Assembly (NCBI RefSeq): GCF_033954835.1
Contig: NZ_CP121471.1
Span: 1,544,501-1,608,500, forward strand
Origin: Thiorhodovibrio frisius
GTDB lineage: Bacteria; Pseudomonadota; Gammaproteobacteria; Chromatiales; Chromatiaceae
Direction of reading: 5' to 3'
Length of the DNA stretch: 64,000 nucleotides
In this document: positions 1-9,333 of the stretch, piece after piece
Layout: each line of letters begins with the position of its first letter
Position numbering within the stretch: the first letter of the stretch is position 1
Program-made: the position numbers and the translations under genes
The notes under the pieces: model-generated
What the model was told of the DNA's origin: nothing
The model's input: only the letters and a program-made list of their open reading frames with translations
The model's database searches: none

Positions 1-1541
1 TCGAGGTCGCCGTCGAAACTTGTCACCTGACCCTGATCGACCAGCCAGAGTTCGTCGCAACTCAGGCGCAGCAGGTGGCGATCATGTGAGACCAACACCA
101 GAGCGCCGGCAAAGGCCTGGAGCGCGCGGCTGATGGCCAGGCGCATGTCGATGTCGAGATGATTGGTCGGCTCGTCGAGCAGCAGCAGATTGGGACGCTG
201 ATAGACCAGCAGGGCCAGGGCCAGGCGTGCCTTCTCACCGCCTGAGAAGGGAGCAATGGGGTCGGTCACCCGTTCGCCACCAAAGCCAAAGCCGCCGAGA
301 TAGTCGCGCAGCCCCTGTTCCGGACGCTCCGGGTCGAGGCGGCGCAGATGCCCAAGCGCTGAATCTTCAAGGTTGAGCTGATCGAGCTGATGCTGGGCGA
401 AATAGCCGATTTTCAGCCCCTCGGATGCAAGCCGCTCGCCGCTCACCGGCGCCAGCTGTCCAGCGAGTAGTTTGATCAGGGTGGATTTGCCGGCGCCATT
501 GGGGCCAAGCAGGCCGATGCGGCCACCGGGCGCGAGGCTGAGATCAAGCTCCTGCAACACAGGGGTTTCGCCGTAGCTCACACTGGCGCTCTCGAGCCTT
601 AGCAGCGGATTGGCCGCGCGTGCCGGTTCAAAAAAAGCAAAGGAGAAGGGTGAGTCGATATGCGCCGGGGCGATCAACTCCATGCGCTCAAGCGCCTTGA
701 GCCGGCTCTGGGCCTGGCGCGCTTTGGTCGCCTTGGCGCGAAAGCGGTCGACAAAGCTGCGCGCATGGGCGATTTCGCGTTGCTGTTTTGCGTGTGCCGC
801 CTGCTGCTGCGCCAGTCGCTCGCCGCGCTGGCGCTCGTAGGCGGAATAGCCGCCGTTGACCAGACCCAGGCGGCCTTGCTCGAAGTAGCAGACCTGGGTG
901 GCAATGGCGTCGAGAAAATCCCGATCATGCGAAATCAGCAGCAGGGTGCCGGGGTAATCTTTAAGCCAGCTCTCGAGCCAGATCACGGCGTCGAGGTCGA
1001 GATGATTGGTGGGTTCGTCCAGCAGTAGCAGATCGGAGCGGCACATCAGTGCCTGTGCCAGGGCCAGGCGCATGCGCCAGCCGCCGGAGAAGCTGTCGAT
1101 CGGGCGTTGCTCGCTACCTGGCGCGAATCCGAGCCCCTGCAGTAGTCGTGCAGCCCGGCTTTCGGCGCGGTAGCCGTCAATGGCCTCGAAGGCATCGTGC
1201 AGTCCGGCCAGGTGCAGGCCCTGGTCGGCCTCGTGGGCCGCTGCATCCATCTCGCGTTGCAGGCGGCGCCAGGGTGCATCGCCGTCGAGCACAAAGTCCA
1301 GGGCGCTTTGCTGGCCCGCCGGGGTTTGCTGTGCGACCGCCGCCAGTTGCCAGTTAGGGGGCAGACTGAACTCGCCATGATCAGGTGTCAGCTCGCCGCG
1401 CAACAATGCAAAGAGGCTGGATTTGCCGCAGCCGTTGGGTCCTACCACGCCAAGGCGTTGGCCTGGGTGAATGCGCAGATCGGCCTGCTCAAACAGCACT
1501 CTGGGACCGCGTCTGAGACTGAGCGCGCGCAGTTCGATCAT
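1..1541 (-). CDS. yheS: ABC-F family ATPase YheS, 3' end cut by window edge
   Basis: A soluble ATPase with two ABC cassettes and no membrane domain, of the ABC-F group that acts on ribosomes. About 513 codons are present; the family is usually about 635 residues, so the C-terminal part lies outside. Cassette 1 shows Walker A GPNGCGKS, signature SGGW and Walker B LLLLDEPTNHLDLDAV. Cassette 2 shows GPNGAGKS, FSGGEKAR and LLLLDEPTNHLDIDM. The linker between them contains RFRAKATKAKRAQSR, typical of YheS. The start (MIELRALSLRRG) overlaps the comM stop as ATGA, which suggests translational coupling. High confidence in family and in the YheS subgroup. Confidence 0.93.
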   Translation of the reverse strand, partial: MIELRALSLRRGPRVLFEQADLRIHPGQRLGVVGPNGCGKSSLFALLRGELTPDHGEFSLPPNWQLAAVAQQTPAGQQSALDFVLDGDAPWRRLQREMDAAAHEADQGLHLAGLHDAFEAIDGYRAESRAARLLQGLGFAPGSEQRPIDSFSGGWRMRLALAQALMCRSDLLLLDEPTNHLDLDAVIWLESWLKDYPGTLLLISHDRDFLDAIATQVCYFEQGRLGLVNGGYSAYERQRGERLAQQQAAHAKQQREIAHARSFVDRFRAKATKARQAQSRLKALERMELIAPAHIDSPFSFAFFEPARAANPLLRLESASVSYGETPVLQELDLSLAPGGRIGLLGPNGAGKSTLIKLLAGQLAPVSGERLASEGLKIGYFAQHQLDQLNLEDSALGHLRRLDPERPEQGLRDYLGGFGFGGERVTDPIAPFSGGEKARLALALLVYQRPNLLLLDEPTNHLDIDMRLAISRALQAFAGALVLVSHDRHLLRLSCDELWLVDQGQVTSFDGDL

Positions 1542-3121
1542 GCCCGTGACGCCCTGTTGGTTTTCGGGCTTGATTGCCTGTTTGATCTTTGGCCCGCTGT
1601 TTGGTCAGCCGCGTCCCCGCGATCAAGGCGGCGGTAGCCGATGGCTTCGCTCAGATGCGCTGGAGTGATGGCCGGACTGTCGTCGAGATCGGCGATGGTG
1701 CGCGCGAGCTTCAAGATTCGATGATAGGCGCGCGCCGAGAGCCCCAGGCGCTGCATGGCGGTGCTGATCAGGGCGCGGCTGGTGTCATCGAGCTGACAAT
1801 GTTGTTCGATGCCAGCGGGTTGTAGCTGGCTGTTGGGGCCGCCGCCGCGCGTCTCGGCGCGGGCGCGTGCAGCGCACACCCGCTCGCGCACCGCCGCGCT
1901 GGATTCAGTAGGGGGCCGCGGGCCGGCCAACTCGGTGGGGCTGAGCCTGGGGACTTCTAACTGCATATCGATGCGATCAAGCAGGGGGCCGGAAATACGG
2001 GCACGATAGCGCGCGACTTGCTCGGCAGTGCAATGACAGCGCCCGCTCGGGTCACCAAGGTAACCGCAGGGGCAGGGATTCATCGCGGCCAAGAGCTGAA
2101 AACGCGCTGGGAATTCGGCCTGACGCGCGGCACGCGAAATGTGAATGCGCCCGGATTCGAGCGGCTCGCGCAGTACCTCCAGCACCCGGCGATCGAATTC
2201 TGGCAGCTCATCAAGGAAGAGCACTCCATGATGTGCAAGCGAAATCTCACCTGGTCGTGGATGACTGCCACCCCCGACCAGGGCTGGTCCGGAGGCGGTG
2301 TGATGGGGTGCGCGAAAGGGCCGTTCGCGCCAGCGGCTGCGATCCAGCTGTTCTCGCCCCACCACAGAGCGCACGGCCGCTGCCTCCAGGGCTTCTTCTT
2401 CGGTTAGCGGCGGCAGAATGCCGGGCAGGCGGCTCGCGAGCATGGATTTGCCGGTGCCGGGCGGGCCGACGAACAGCAGGCTATGAGCACCGGCGGCGGC
2501 GATTTCCAGTGCCCGCTTAGCCTGGGGCTGGCCGCGAACCTCGGCCAGGTCGGACAGTGGTGCGCTGTCGGCTTCGGCGGCGGGTTGGGTTTGGTGAGGC
2601 GCCAGCGGCTCGATCTGATTCAGATGCTGACAGACATCGAGCAGGTGGCGCGCGGGCAGGATGCGCAGATCGCGCACCAGGCTGGCCTCATCGGCGTTTT
2701 CGACCGGTAGCACCAGCGCGCGTCCGGCAGCGCGCGCTGCCAGTGCCGAGGGCAGCACGCCCGAAACTGGCCGCAGGGCGCCGGAAAGGGCCAGTTCGCC
2801 CAGAAACTCATGCTCGGCGATGGCCTCGGGCTGCAATTGCCCGGAAGCACCAAGAATGCCAAGCGCGATGGGCAGATCGAAGCGGCCACCATCCTTGGGT
2901 AAATCCGCCGGTGCGAGATTGATGGTCACGCGCCCGTCCGGAAATTGAAAACTGCCGCTGCGCAGCGCGCCGCGCACCCGGTCCTTGCTCTCGCGCACGG
3001 CCATTTCGGGTAATCCAACGATGGACAGGCCGGGCAGGCCGCCAGCGGTCTGCACCTCGACAATCACCTCAAGCGCCTGAATGCCATAGGGGGCACGGCT
3101 ATGGAGAATGCTGAGGCCCAC
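1538..3121 (-). CDS. comM: YifB/ComM-type Mg-chelatase-like AAA ATPase
   Basis: A 527-residue AAA+ ATPase of the YifB/ComM family. Family members act as branch-migration helicases during natural transformation. The N-terminal fold (about residues 20-170) is followed by Walker A GPPGTGKS (about residue 218), Walker B VLFLDELPEF and the magnesium-chelatase-like C-terminal domain. The family hallmark SIVGLPEMAVRESKDRV is present near the N terminus. Length matches the family (about 505-530). It sits between ubiK and yheS on the same strand; the ubiK-comM order is common in gammaproteobacteria. Nothing in this window besides this gene indicates competence. Confidence 0.94.
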   Translation of the reverse strand: MGLSILHSRAPYGIQALEVIVEVQTAGGLPGLSIVGLPEMAVRESKDRVRGALRSGSFQFPDGRVTINLAPADLPKDGGRFDLPIALGILGASGQLQPEAIAEHEFLGELALSGALRPVSGVLPSALAARAAGRALVLPVENADEASLVRDLRILPARHLLDVCQHLNQIEPLAPHQTQPAAEADSAPLSDLAEVRGQPQAKRALEIAAAGAHSLLFVGPPGTGKSMLASRLPGILPPLTEEEALEAAAVRSVVGREQLDRSRWRERPFRAPHHTASGPALVGGGSHPRPGEISLAHHGVLFLDELPEFDRRVLEVLREPLESGRIHISRAARQAEFPARFQLLAAMNPCPCGYLGDPSGRCHCTAEQVARYRARISGPLLDRIDMQLEVPRLSPTELAGPRPPTESSAAVRERVCAARARAETRGGGPNSQLQPAGIEQHCQLDDTSRALISTAMQRLGLSARAYHRILKLARTIADLDDSPAITPAHLSEAIGYRRLDRGDAADQTAGQRSNRQSSPKTNRASRA

Positions 3122-3175
3122 GCGCCGCTCGCTTGCTGGTTAGGGGCGGTGTGCTGGCCATCGGGCTCGGATGGC

Positions 3176-3433
3176 TCAGACCTTGCCGGCGCGTGCCGAT
3201 TGCTCAAGCTCGGCAATGCGTGCCTCCAGTGCTTCCAGCTTAGCGCGGGAGCGCGCCAGCACAGCGGCCTGAATGTCGAATTCCTCGCGGGTGACCAAGT
3301 CGAGCCGGTTCAGTCCAGCCTCGAGCGTTGCGCGCATGCTGCGCTGTAGGTCTTCTTGCAACACTTGCATGCCTTTTGGCATTGCGGCACTGAGACGGCG
3401 GGCGAGTTCATCGAGCTGTTTTGGGTCCAACAT
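3176..3433 (-). CDS. ubiK: Ubiquinone biosynthesis accessory factor UbiK
   Basis: An 85-residue protein of the UbiK (YqiC/BMFP) family, which helps the soluble late steps of aerobic ubiquinone synthesis together with UbiJ. The sequence starts MLDPKQLDELARRLS and ends in a predicted coiled coil (about residues 45-80, rich in Ala, Leu, Glu and Arg), which drives trimer formation in the family. It is the first gene of the minus-strand group with comM and yheS. The match in length and architecture is good. Confidence 0.9.
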   Translation of the reverse strand: MLDPKQLDELARRLSAAMPKGMQVLQEDLQRSMRATLEAGLNRLDLVTREEFDIQAAVLARSRAKLEALEARIAELEQSARAGKV

Positions 3434-3524
3434 GGCGCGGCTACCTGTTCTTGCTGAAAGAAATATCAGCCATTATAGAGCCTGTTTGGGTGTCGCGTCC
3501 TCGGGGATTCGCGCACCGATACAG

Positions 3525-3541
3525 CGCATCTTTTGGGTGCG
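3525..3541 (+). promoter_or_regulatory. Putative NtrC-binding site (distal)
   Basis: The sequence CGCATC-TTTTG-GGTGCG fits the 17-bp NtrC pattern TGCACC-N5-GGTGCA in its core bases. It lies 30 bp, about three helical turns, upstream of the better site at 3555. Paired spacing of this kind is usual for NtrC enhancers. Weak alone; supported by the neighbouring site and the sigma-54-like promoter. Confidence 0.5.
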
Positions 3542-3554
3542 ATCACGGATTTTT

Positions 3555-3571
3555 AGCACTATTTTGGTGCA
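3555..3571 (+). promoter_or_regulatory. Putative NtrC-binding site (proximal)
   Basis: AGCACT-ATTTT-GGTGCA matches TGCACC-N5-GGTGCA in 10 of 12 arm bases. It lies about 60 bp upstream of the -24 element of the sigma-54-like promoter at 3633, within the usual range for an activator that works by DNA looping. The downstream genes glnK and amtB are the classic NtrC targets. Confidence 0.6.
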
Positions 3572-3632
3572 TTTATTGATGTATTTTTGCAACAGTCGTG
3601 AGTGATCGTTGTGTTTTCGTAACATTCAGGGC

Positions 3633-3648
3633 TGGCATGCGTTCTGCT
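3633..3648 (+). promoter_or_regulatory. Putative sigma-54 (-24/-12) promoter for porin-glnK-amtB
   Basis: TGGCATGCGTTCTGCT has GG and GC at exactly the required spacing and differs from TGGCAC-N5-TTGCW at two positions. The start codon of the porin is about 110 bp downstream. No second candidate was seen between the porin and glnK, so one nitrogen-controlled transcript for all three genes is likely. This is inference from sequence only. Confidence 0.6.
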
Positions 3649-3760
3649 TGCAGAATTGTCAGTTCCAGCCGCCGCAGCTTTTTGCTGCACTGCTTTTTGC
3701 TGCACTGAGGTGGCGGACGAATTAACCGGTTTTCACTGACAACTGATTAGGATGAGACGT

Positions 3761-4654
3761 ATGAAAAAAATCGCCATGAAAGAAACCGCACGCATTCATC
3801 GGTCGTCGCCGCGACTCGCCGGTCTGGCGGCGGCAGTCGCTCTCTCGCTGGCCGGCACCAACGTCGCGCTGGCACAAGGGGCGGGGCCTTGGGATTTCAG
3901 CGCAAACATTGGCGCCGTTTCTAATTACATGTGGCGCGGCGTTACCCAGACGGGGGACGGCGCGGCAGTGCAGGGTGGGCTGGATGTGGCTCACGAGAGC
4001 GGCTTCTATGCTGGTACTTGGGCGTCGAACATCGATTGGGACGATGGAACCCAAACAGTGACCGGGGTTGTGCGACTCGATCCAACCACGGGGCGCCCAA
4101 CGGTTGTGGGCACGACATCCGGCAATAATTCGGGTTTGCCGACCTATGAACTCGACTTGTATGCGGGTTACGACTTTAGCCTGCCTGATGAAAACGCCAG
4201 CTTGGGCCTCAATACCATCTACTACGCCTATCCTGACAGCTCGGGTAACGTCGACTTTTGGGAAATCGGTATCTCTGGTGGCTATGATTTCGGTCCTGCT
4301 GCCGTGTCTGGCGGCATTCAATATACCGCATGGAACGGCAAGGTGAACGATGGCGGCATGTTCGCGGAGGGCGACCTTTACTACAGCGCCGCCTTGGATG
4401 TCCCGCTTCCCCGGGATTTTAGTTTCGGCGTTTTCGGCGGTTACTATGACTTTGATAATGACCGCTATTTCTACGCCGACAGTAATGGTGTCGCAAAAAA
4501 AGCCTCCTACGATTACTGGCATTGGGGGGCGACCGTCAGCAAAGAGGCGGGCGACTTTGGGACCTTTAGCTTCACTTATGAACAAGTGGATGCCGATGGC
4601 GACTACTATGACGAAGATGCCCAAGTCTGGGTCGGTTGGAACAAAACGTTCTAA
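3761..4654 (+). CDS. TorF-family putative porin, nitrogen-operon member
   Basis: An outer-membrane beta-barrel protein of about 297 residues, of the TorF (TIGR02001/Gcw_chp) family. After a signal peptide (Ala-rich, cleavage expected near ALAQG) the mature part opens with the family motif FSANIGAVSNYMWRGVTQT and ends in an aromatic residue (VWVGWNKTF), as barrels do. Alternating short hydrophobic strands rich in Tyr and Gly run throughout. An in-frame ATG exists 9 bp upstream, but AGGA at 3749 is spaced correctly for the ATG at 3761. It leads glnK and amtB behind sigma-54/NtrC-like sites, so it may pass ammonium or another nitrogen source across the outer membrane; the substrate is not known. 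Confidence 0.85.
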   Translation: MKKIAMKETARIHRSSPRLAGLAAAVALSLAGTNVALAQGAGPWDFSANIGAVSNYMWRGVTQTGDGAAVQGGLDVAHESGFYAGTWASNIDWDDGTQTVTGVVRLDPTTGRPTVVGTTSGNNSGLPTYELDLYAGYDFSLPDENASLGLNTIYYAYPDSSGNVDFWEIGISGGYDFGPAAVSGGIQYTAWNGKVNDGGMFAEGDLYYSAALDVPLPRDFSFGVFGGYYDFDNDRYFYADSNGVAKKASYDYWHWGATVSKEAGDFGTFSFTYEQVDADGDYYDEDAQVWVGWNKTF

Positions 4655-4735
4655 GTCGTCCGAGTATCCTGACGTTCCGACAGGCTAATTGCGCGGGGAC
4701 CGTCAATGGCGGTTACCCGCACTTAATACACTTAG

Positions 4736-5086
<351 letters not shown>

Positions 5087-5112
5087 GCGACTTTTGCAGG
5101 AGGAACCTCATA

Positions 5113-6408
5113 GTGGAAGAACCAACGATACAGCTCGCCTACGCGCTGGATACCTTTTACTTTCTCGTCTCCGGTGCTCTTGTCATGTGGATGGCCGCCG
5201 GTTTTGCGATGCTCGAGGCGGGGCTGGTCCGCGCCAAGAATACCGCTGAAATTCTTACCAAGAACGTCGCGCTCTTTGCCATCAGCTGCATCATGTACAT
5301 GTTGATTGGTTACGGCATCATGTATCCGGCGGGTGGTAACGGCGTTATCCCAAGCATCAACTGGTCGTTCATGTTCATGAACGCGACGGACGACAATACG
5401 CTCAAAGCGATCACCGAGGCTATTGCCGCGAAGGCAGCCAACCCAGAAGAAGCCCCTGACCCGTCCTACTACTCGGGTCTTTCCGACTTCTTTTTTCAGG
5501 TGGTCTTTGTCGCCACCGCCATGTCGATTGTCTCCGGTGCCGTGGCCGAGCGTATGAAGCTTTGGGCTTTCTTGGCCTTCGCCGTCATCATGACCGGCTT
5601 TATCTATCCAATGCAGGGTTACTGGAAGTGGGGCGGTGGCTGGCTCGACGGCATCGGCTTTAACGACTTTGCCGGATCGGGTATCGTCCATCTGTGCGGT
5701 GCCTCTGCGGCTCTGGCCGGTGTGATTCTGCTCGGCGCGCGTAAAGGCAAGTACGGCAAGGACGGCAGCATCAACGCCATTCCTGGCTCCAATCTGCCGC
5801 TGGCAACCCTGGGTACCTTTATTCTGTGGCTGGGCTGGTTCGGCTTTAACGGTGGTTCGGAACTCAAGATTTCCGACATCGGCGAGGCCAACGCGGTGGC
5901 TGCCGTCTTCGTCAACACCAACATGGCCGCAGCTGGTGGTCTGGTTCTGGCGTTGATCACCGCTCGTATCATGTTCGGCAAGGCCGATCTCACCATGGCA
6001 CTGAACGGCGCTTTGGCCGGTTTGGTCGCTATTACCGCCGAGCCACTGACCCCGAGCCCGATCGCGGCAACCCTGATCGGCGGCCTCGGCGGCGTGATTG
6101 TGGTCTTCGCCATCGTCACCATGGATAAGCTGCGCATCGATGACCCGGTCGGTGCCATCTCAGTGCATGGTGTTGTCGGCATGTGGGGTCTGATCGCTGT
6201 GCCGCTGACTAATGGCGACGCATCCTTTGTTGCTCAGTTCATTGGTCTCTTCACCATTCTGGCATGGGTCTTTGCCGCATCTCTTCTGACGTGGTTCCTG
6301 ATCAAGCTGGCCATGGGCCTGCGTGTCAGCGAGGAGGAAGAGTACGAGGGCGTCGATATTGGCGAATGTGGCCTGGAAGCCTATCCGGAGTTTGTCAAGG
6401 CAGGTTAG
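5113..6408 (+). CDS. amtB: Ammonium transporter AmtB
   Basis: An inner-membrane ammonium channel of 431 residues with about 11 hydrophobic spans. The conserved pore histidines lie in GIVHLCGASAALAG and VHGVVGMWGL. The N-terminal MEEPTIQLAYALDTFYFLVSGALVMW is typical of bacterial Amt proteins. No cleavable signal peptide of the E. coli type is obvious. Translation starts at GTG 5113, with AGGAGG 9 bp upstream (5098-5103). The C-terminal tail LRVSEEEEYEGVDIGECG is the conserved regulatory region that GlnK contacts. A strong terminator follows the stop codon. Confidence 0.96.
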   Translation: MEEPTIQLAYALDTFYFLVSGALVMWMAAGFAMLEAGLVRAKNTAEILTKNVALFAISCIMYMLIGYGIMYPAGGNGVIPSINWSFMFMNATDDNTLKAITEAIAAKAANPEEAPDPSYYSGLSDFFFQVVFVATAMSIVSGAVAERMKLWAFLAFAVIMTGFIYPMQGYWKWGGGWLDGIGFNDFAGSGIVHLCGASAALAGVILLGARKGKYGKDGSINAIPGSNLPLATLGTFILWLGWFGFNGGSELKISDIGEANAVAAVFVNTNMAAAGGLVLALITARIMFGKADLTMALNGALAGLVAITAEPLTPSPIAATLIGGLGGVIVVFAIVTMDKLRIDDPVGAISVHGVVGMWGLIAVPLTNGDASFVAQFIGLFTILAWVFAASLLTWFLIKLAMGLRVSEEEEYEGVDIGECGLEAYPEFVKAG

Positions 6409-6440
6409 TGATGATGCGATAGCATCTCATCATCCTTGCA

Positions 6441-6468
6441 ACGGGGCCTGCGGGCCCCGTTTTTTTTT
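6441..6468 (+). terminator. Rho-independent terminator after amtB
   Basis: A perfect 8-bp GC-rich stem ACGGGGCC / GGCCCCGT with a TGCG loop is followed at once by eight T residues. It closes the porin-glnK-amtB transcript. Confidence 0.93.
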
Positions 6469-6502
6469 GGCTATGCACCGCGCTGGTGCAACCGTCAGTG
6501 TG

Positions 6503-7792
6503 TCACTCAGGTTCAGGTGCCCTGTCCTCCGGTTCGGCGGCCCCGAACTCGCGGTTCGCGCTTTGATTGAATGCGCGAATCACGGGTGCCAGCGTCAGCC
6601 CCTGGACCATGATCGAGAACACCACAATCATATAGGTGACGGTCAGGATCAAGTCGCGGGTGGCGCCGGGTGGCAGGGACAATGCCAGGGCGACCGAGAT
6701 ACCGCCGCGAATTCCGCCCCAGGTCAGCACCGCCACGGTACCGGGTGAGACATTGCGAAAACCGCGATAAAGTCCCAGCGGCACGCCGATGCTTAGCGCC
6801 CGGGCGAGCAGCACCAGCGGAATGAGTAGCGCGCCAGCGAGGAGAAAACTCTCTTTAATCGTTAGTGCCAGTACCTCGAGTCCGATCAGCACGAACAGTA
6901 CAGCGTTTAGCGATTCATCCACCAGCTCCCAGAAGGAATCCAGGTGCTCGCGCGTTTTGTTTGACATGGCGCCGCCGAGTCCCTGGTTACCGATCATCAA
7001 GCCGGCGACCACCACGGCAATGGGGGCGGATAAATGCACATGCTCGGCAATCGCGTAGCCTCCACTCGCCACGGCGAGCGTAATCAACACCTCAGCCTGA
7101 TAATTGTCGATGCGTCTAAGCATTTCGAGCGCAATCTGACCAACGATGAGCCCGAAGATGGCACCGCCGATGGCCTCCTGTGCAAACAGGACCAGCACAT
7201 GATCGAGACTGATGTGCTGACCGTCGATGGCTATGTCGAATAGCACCATGAAGAGCACCACCGCGACGCCATCATTGAACAGAGACTCTCCGGTGATCTT
7301 GGTCGCCAGACTTTTGGGCGCGCCGGCGCTTTTGAGTATTCCCAGTACGGCAATCGGGTCGGTTGGTGAAATAAGGGCACCGAATAGCAGACAATAAATA
7401 TAGGGAATATCGAAGCCCAGCAGCAGAAAGACCAGATAGACCGCAAGGCTAATGATCAGGCTAGCGAGAAAAACGCCAATTGTGGTGAGGGCCGCAATGG
7501 TGTTGCGGTGTTCTGCCAGATCATGAATGTTGACATGCAAGGCTCCGGCAAACAGCAGAAAGCTCAGCATGCCGTGCAAAACGGTGGCATTGAAGTCGAC
7601 GCTTGCCACCAGTTCGCGGGCGTCCAGGGCGATATACTCGCTCAGTGGCAATGGCAGTAGCAGGACCAGCGACATCGCCAGCGCCATCATCATCAAACCG
7701 ATTGCCGTTGGCAGTTTAAGAAAGCGGGTATTGAGCCAGCTAAAAACCGCCGACAAGGAAATCAATACTGCGATGACATCAAAAAGATCCAT
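6503..7792 (-). CDS. Na+(K+)/H+ antiporter, CPA1/NhaP family
   Basis: A 429-residue inner-membrane cation/proton antiporter with about 12 hydrophobic segments. Family motifs include ISPTDPIAVLGILK, GESLFNDGVAVVLF with the ion-binding Asp, and LTWGGIRGGISVALALSLP near the C terminus. The architecture fits NhaP-type CPA1 exchangers. It exchanges cytoplasmic Na+ or K+ for H+ and helps pH and salt balance; the ion preference cannot be read from sequence. It lies 12 bp downstream of nth on the same strand, so the two may be co-transcribed, and it converges on amtB. Confidence 0.9.
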   Translation of the reverse strand: MDLFDVIAVLISLSAVFSWLNTRFLKLPTAIGLMMMALAMSLVLLLPLPLSEYIALDARELVASVDFNATVLHGMLSFLLFAGALHVNIHDLAEHRNTIAALTTIGVFLASLIISLAVYLVFLLLGFDIPYIYCLLFGALISPTDPIAVLGILKSAGAPKSLATKITGESLFNDGVAVVLFMVLFDIAIDGQHISLDHVLVLFAQEAIGGAIFGLIVGQIALEMLRRIDNYQAEVLITLAVASGGYAIAEHVHLSAPIAVVVAGLMIGNQGLGGAMSNKTREHLDSFWELVDESLNAVLFVLIGLEVLALTIKESFLLAGALLIPLVLLARALSIGVPLGLYRGFRNVSPGTVAVLTWGGIRGGISVALALSLPPGATRDLILTVTYMIVVFSIMVQGLTLAPVIRAFNQSANREFGAAEPEDRAPEPE

Positions 7793-7804
7793 ACTTCAGG
7801 TCCT

Positions 7805-8494
7805 CTAAAGTGTCTGGTGAGGTGGCTGGTCGCCGGAGTCTTTCACCAGGGATGGGGCTGTGGGTGAAGCGCGATCAGGGAATTCACATAAATCCGCGAT
7901 GCAACAATCCGTGCAGCGCGGGCGGCGGGCCGTGCAGCTGTAGCGACCGTGTAGGATGAGCCAGTGGTGGGCGTCTTTGAGGAATTCTTGCGGGACTAAG
8001 CGCAGCAGTTGCTTTTCGACCGCGAGCGGCGTTTTGCCTGGGGCGAGGCGGGTGCGGTTGGCAACACGAAAAATATGGGTATCGACGGCGATGGTCGGCT
8101 CGCCGAAGGCAGTGTTCAGGATGACATTGGCGGTCTTGCGCCCGACACCGGGCAGGGCTTCGAGTGCAGCGCGCTCGCGCGGGACTTGGCCCTGGTGGTG
8201 TTCAAGCAACAGGGCGCAAGTTTTGAGGATATTCCGAGTCTTGGTGTTGAACAGGCCAATGGTGCGGATGTGTTCGCTCAAGCCTGCCTCGCCGAGCGCG
8301 AACATGGCACGGGGTGTGTTGGCGATGGCAAAGAGCGTCTCGGTGGCCTTGTTGACGCTTTTGTCCGTGGCCTGGGCGGATAGGATCACGGCGATCAGCA
8401 GCTCGAACGGAGAGGCATAGCGCAGCTCCGTGGTGGGGTGCGGATTCGCGGCGCGCAGACGGGTGAAAATCTCGGTGCGTTTGGCTCTGTTCAT
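7805..8494 (-). CDS. nth: Endonuclease III, DNA glycosylase/AP lyase
   Basis: A base-excision repair enzyme of 229 residues that removes oxidised pyrimidines. The helix-hairpin-helix LPGVGRKTANVIL contains the catalytic Lys, followed by the catalytic Asp in TIAVDTHIFRV. The C-terminal 4Fe-4S cluster has the exact C-X6-C-X2-C-X5-C pattern (about residues 187-203). The final 20 or so residues, rich in Pro, Ser and Gln, extend slightly beyond the usual 211-residue E. coli length. The neighbouring nhaP-type gene is functionally unrelated. Confidence 0.96.
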   Translation of the reverse strand: MNRAKRTEIFTRLRAANPHPTTELRYASPFELLIAVILSAQATDKSVNKATETLFAIANTPRAMFALGEAGLSEHIRTIGLFNTKTRNILKTCALLLEHHQGQVPRERAALEALPGVGRKTANVILNTAFGEPTIAVDTHIFRVANRTRLAPGKTPLAVEKQLLRLVPQEFLKDAHHWLILHGRYSCTARRPRCTDCCIADLCEFPDRASPTAPSLVKDSGDQPPHQTL

Positions 8495-8612
8495 GTTGGC
8501 GGTAAAGGATAGCCCAAACAGACAGGGTTGTTGGTGGCTTTAGGGCTTTTCAGGCAGGCTTTTTCGGGATGGGCCAGGCGCTGGGGCCTTGCGGCTTGCG
8601 AGATGGTCAGGA

Positions 8613-8628
8613 CTGTCTAAAATAACAG
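8613..8628 (+). promoter_or_regulatory. LexA-binding SOS box
   Basis: CTGT-CTAAAATA-ACAG is a perfect match to the gammaproteobacterial SOS box CTGT-N8-ACAG, with an AT-rich spacer. It sits 43 bp upstream of the lexA start codon, the normal place for autoregulation. It should control lexA, imuA and imuB together. Confidence 0.92.
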
Positions 8629-8670
8629 TATTCTGATCTTCATTGATCCTAACCCACTCTGGAGTCGCCC

Positions 8671-9330
8671 GTGGCAGAGCCCACCTTGACTGACCGCCAG
8701 CGGGAAATTCTGGCGTTGATTCGCCGCTATGTGCTGGAGACCGGTTATCCGCCGACGCGCGCGGAGATTGCCGCCGCCTGCGGTTTCCGCTCGGTCAATG
8801 CAGCCGTAGACCACCTTAAGGCGCTGGCCCGTCGCGGGGTGATTGAGCTTAAACCGGGCGCGTCGCGCGGCATCCGGCTGCTTGATTCGCCCGCGCCCGC
8901 CTCAGCCCCTCCCGCGGCTGGCACTCTGCCGCTGGTCGGGCGAGTGGCCGCAGGGCGCCCCCTGCTGGCGCTCGAGCATATCGAGGACTATTACCCAATT
9001 GACCCCGCCCTGTTTCACCCGCGTGCGGATTATCTGCTGCGGGTCAGTGGCGCGAGCATGCGCGATGCCGGCATTTTCGATGGCGATCTGCTCGCGGTGC
9101 GGCGCACGGCAGAGGCGTGCAATGGGCAGATTCTCATCGTGCGTGTCGATGATGAAGTCACGGTCAAGCGTTTCCAGCAATCCGACGATGCACCTCATCG
9201 CGTGCGCCTGTTGCCCGCAAACCCGGAGTTTGACCCCATCGATATCGACTTGCGCGCGCAGGAATTGGCGGTCGAAGGTCTGGCTGTTGGCGTGCTGCGC
9301 CGGCAACTGGCGACATCTTTGGGGGGCTGA
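8671..9330 (+). CDS. lexA: LexA SOS repressor
   Basis: The repressor of the SOS response, 219 residues, starting at GTG. The N-terminal winged helix covers about residues 1-70 ([15 protein letters not shown]...[13 protein letters not shown]). The self-cleavage site is Ala94-Gly95, and the Ser-Lys dyad is Ser129 (GASMRDAGI) with Lys166 (TVKRF). It is slightly longer than E. coli LexA (202) because of an Ala/Pro-rich linker at about residues 73-85. A perfect SOS box lies upstream. imuA starts 3 bp after the stop codon, so lexA heads a mutagenesis operon. Confidence 0.96.
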   Translation: MAEPTLTDRQREILALIRRYVLETGYPPTRAEIAAACGFRSVNAAVDHLKALARRGVIELKPGASRGIRLLDSPAPASAPPAAGTLPLVGRVAAGRPLLALEHIEDYYPIDPALFHPRADYLLRVSGASMRDAGIFDGDLLAVRRTAEACNGQILIVRVDDEVTVKRFQQSDDAPHRVRLLPANPEFDPIDIDLRAQELAVEGLAVGVLRRQLATSLGG

Positions 9331-9333
9331 TCC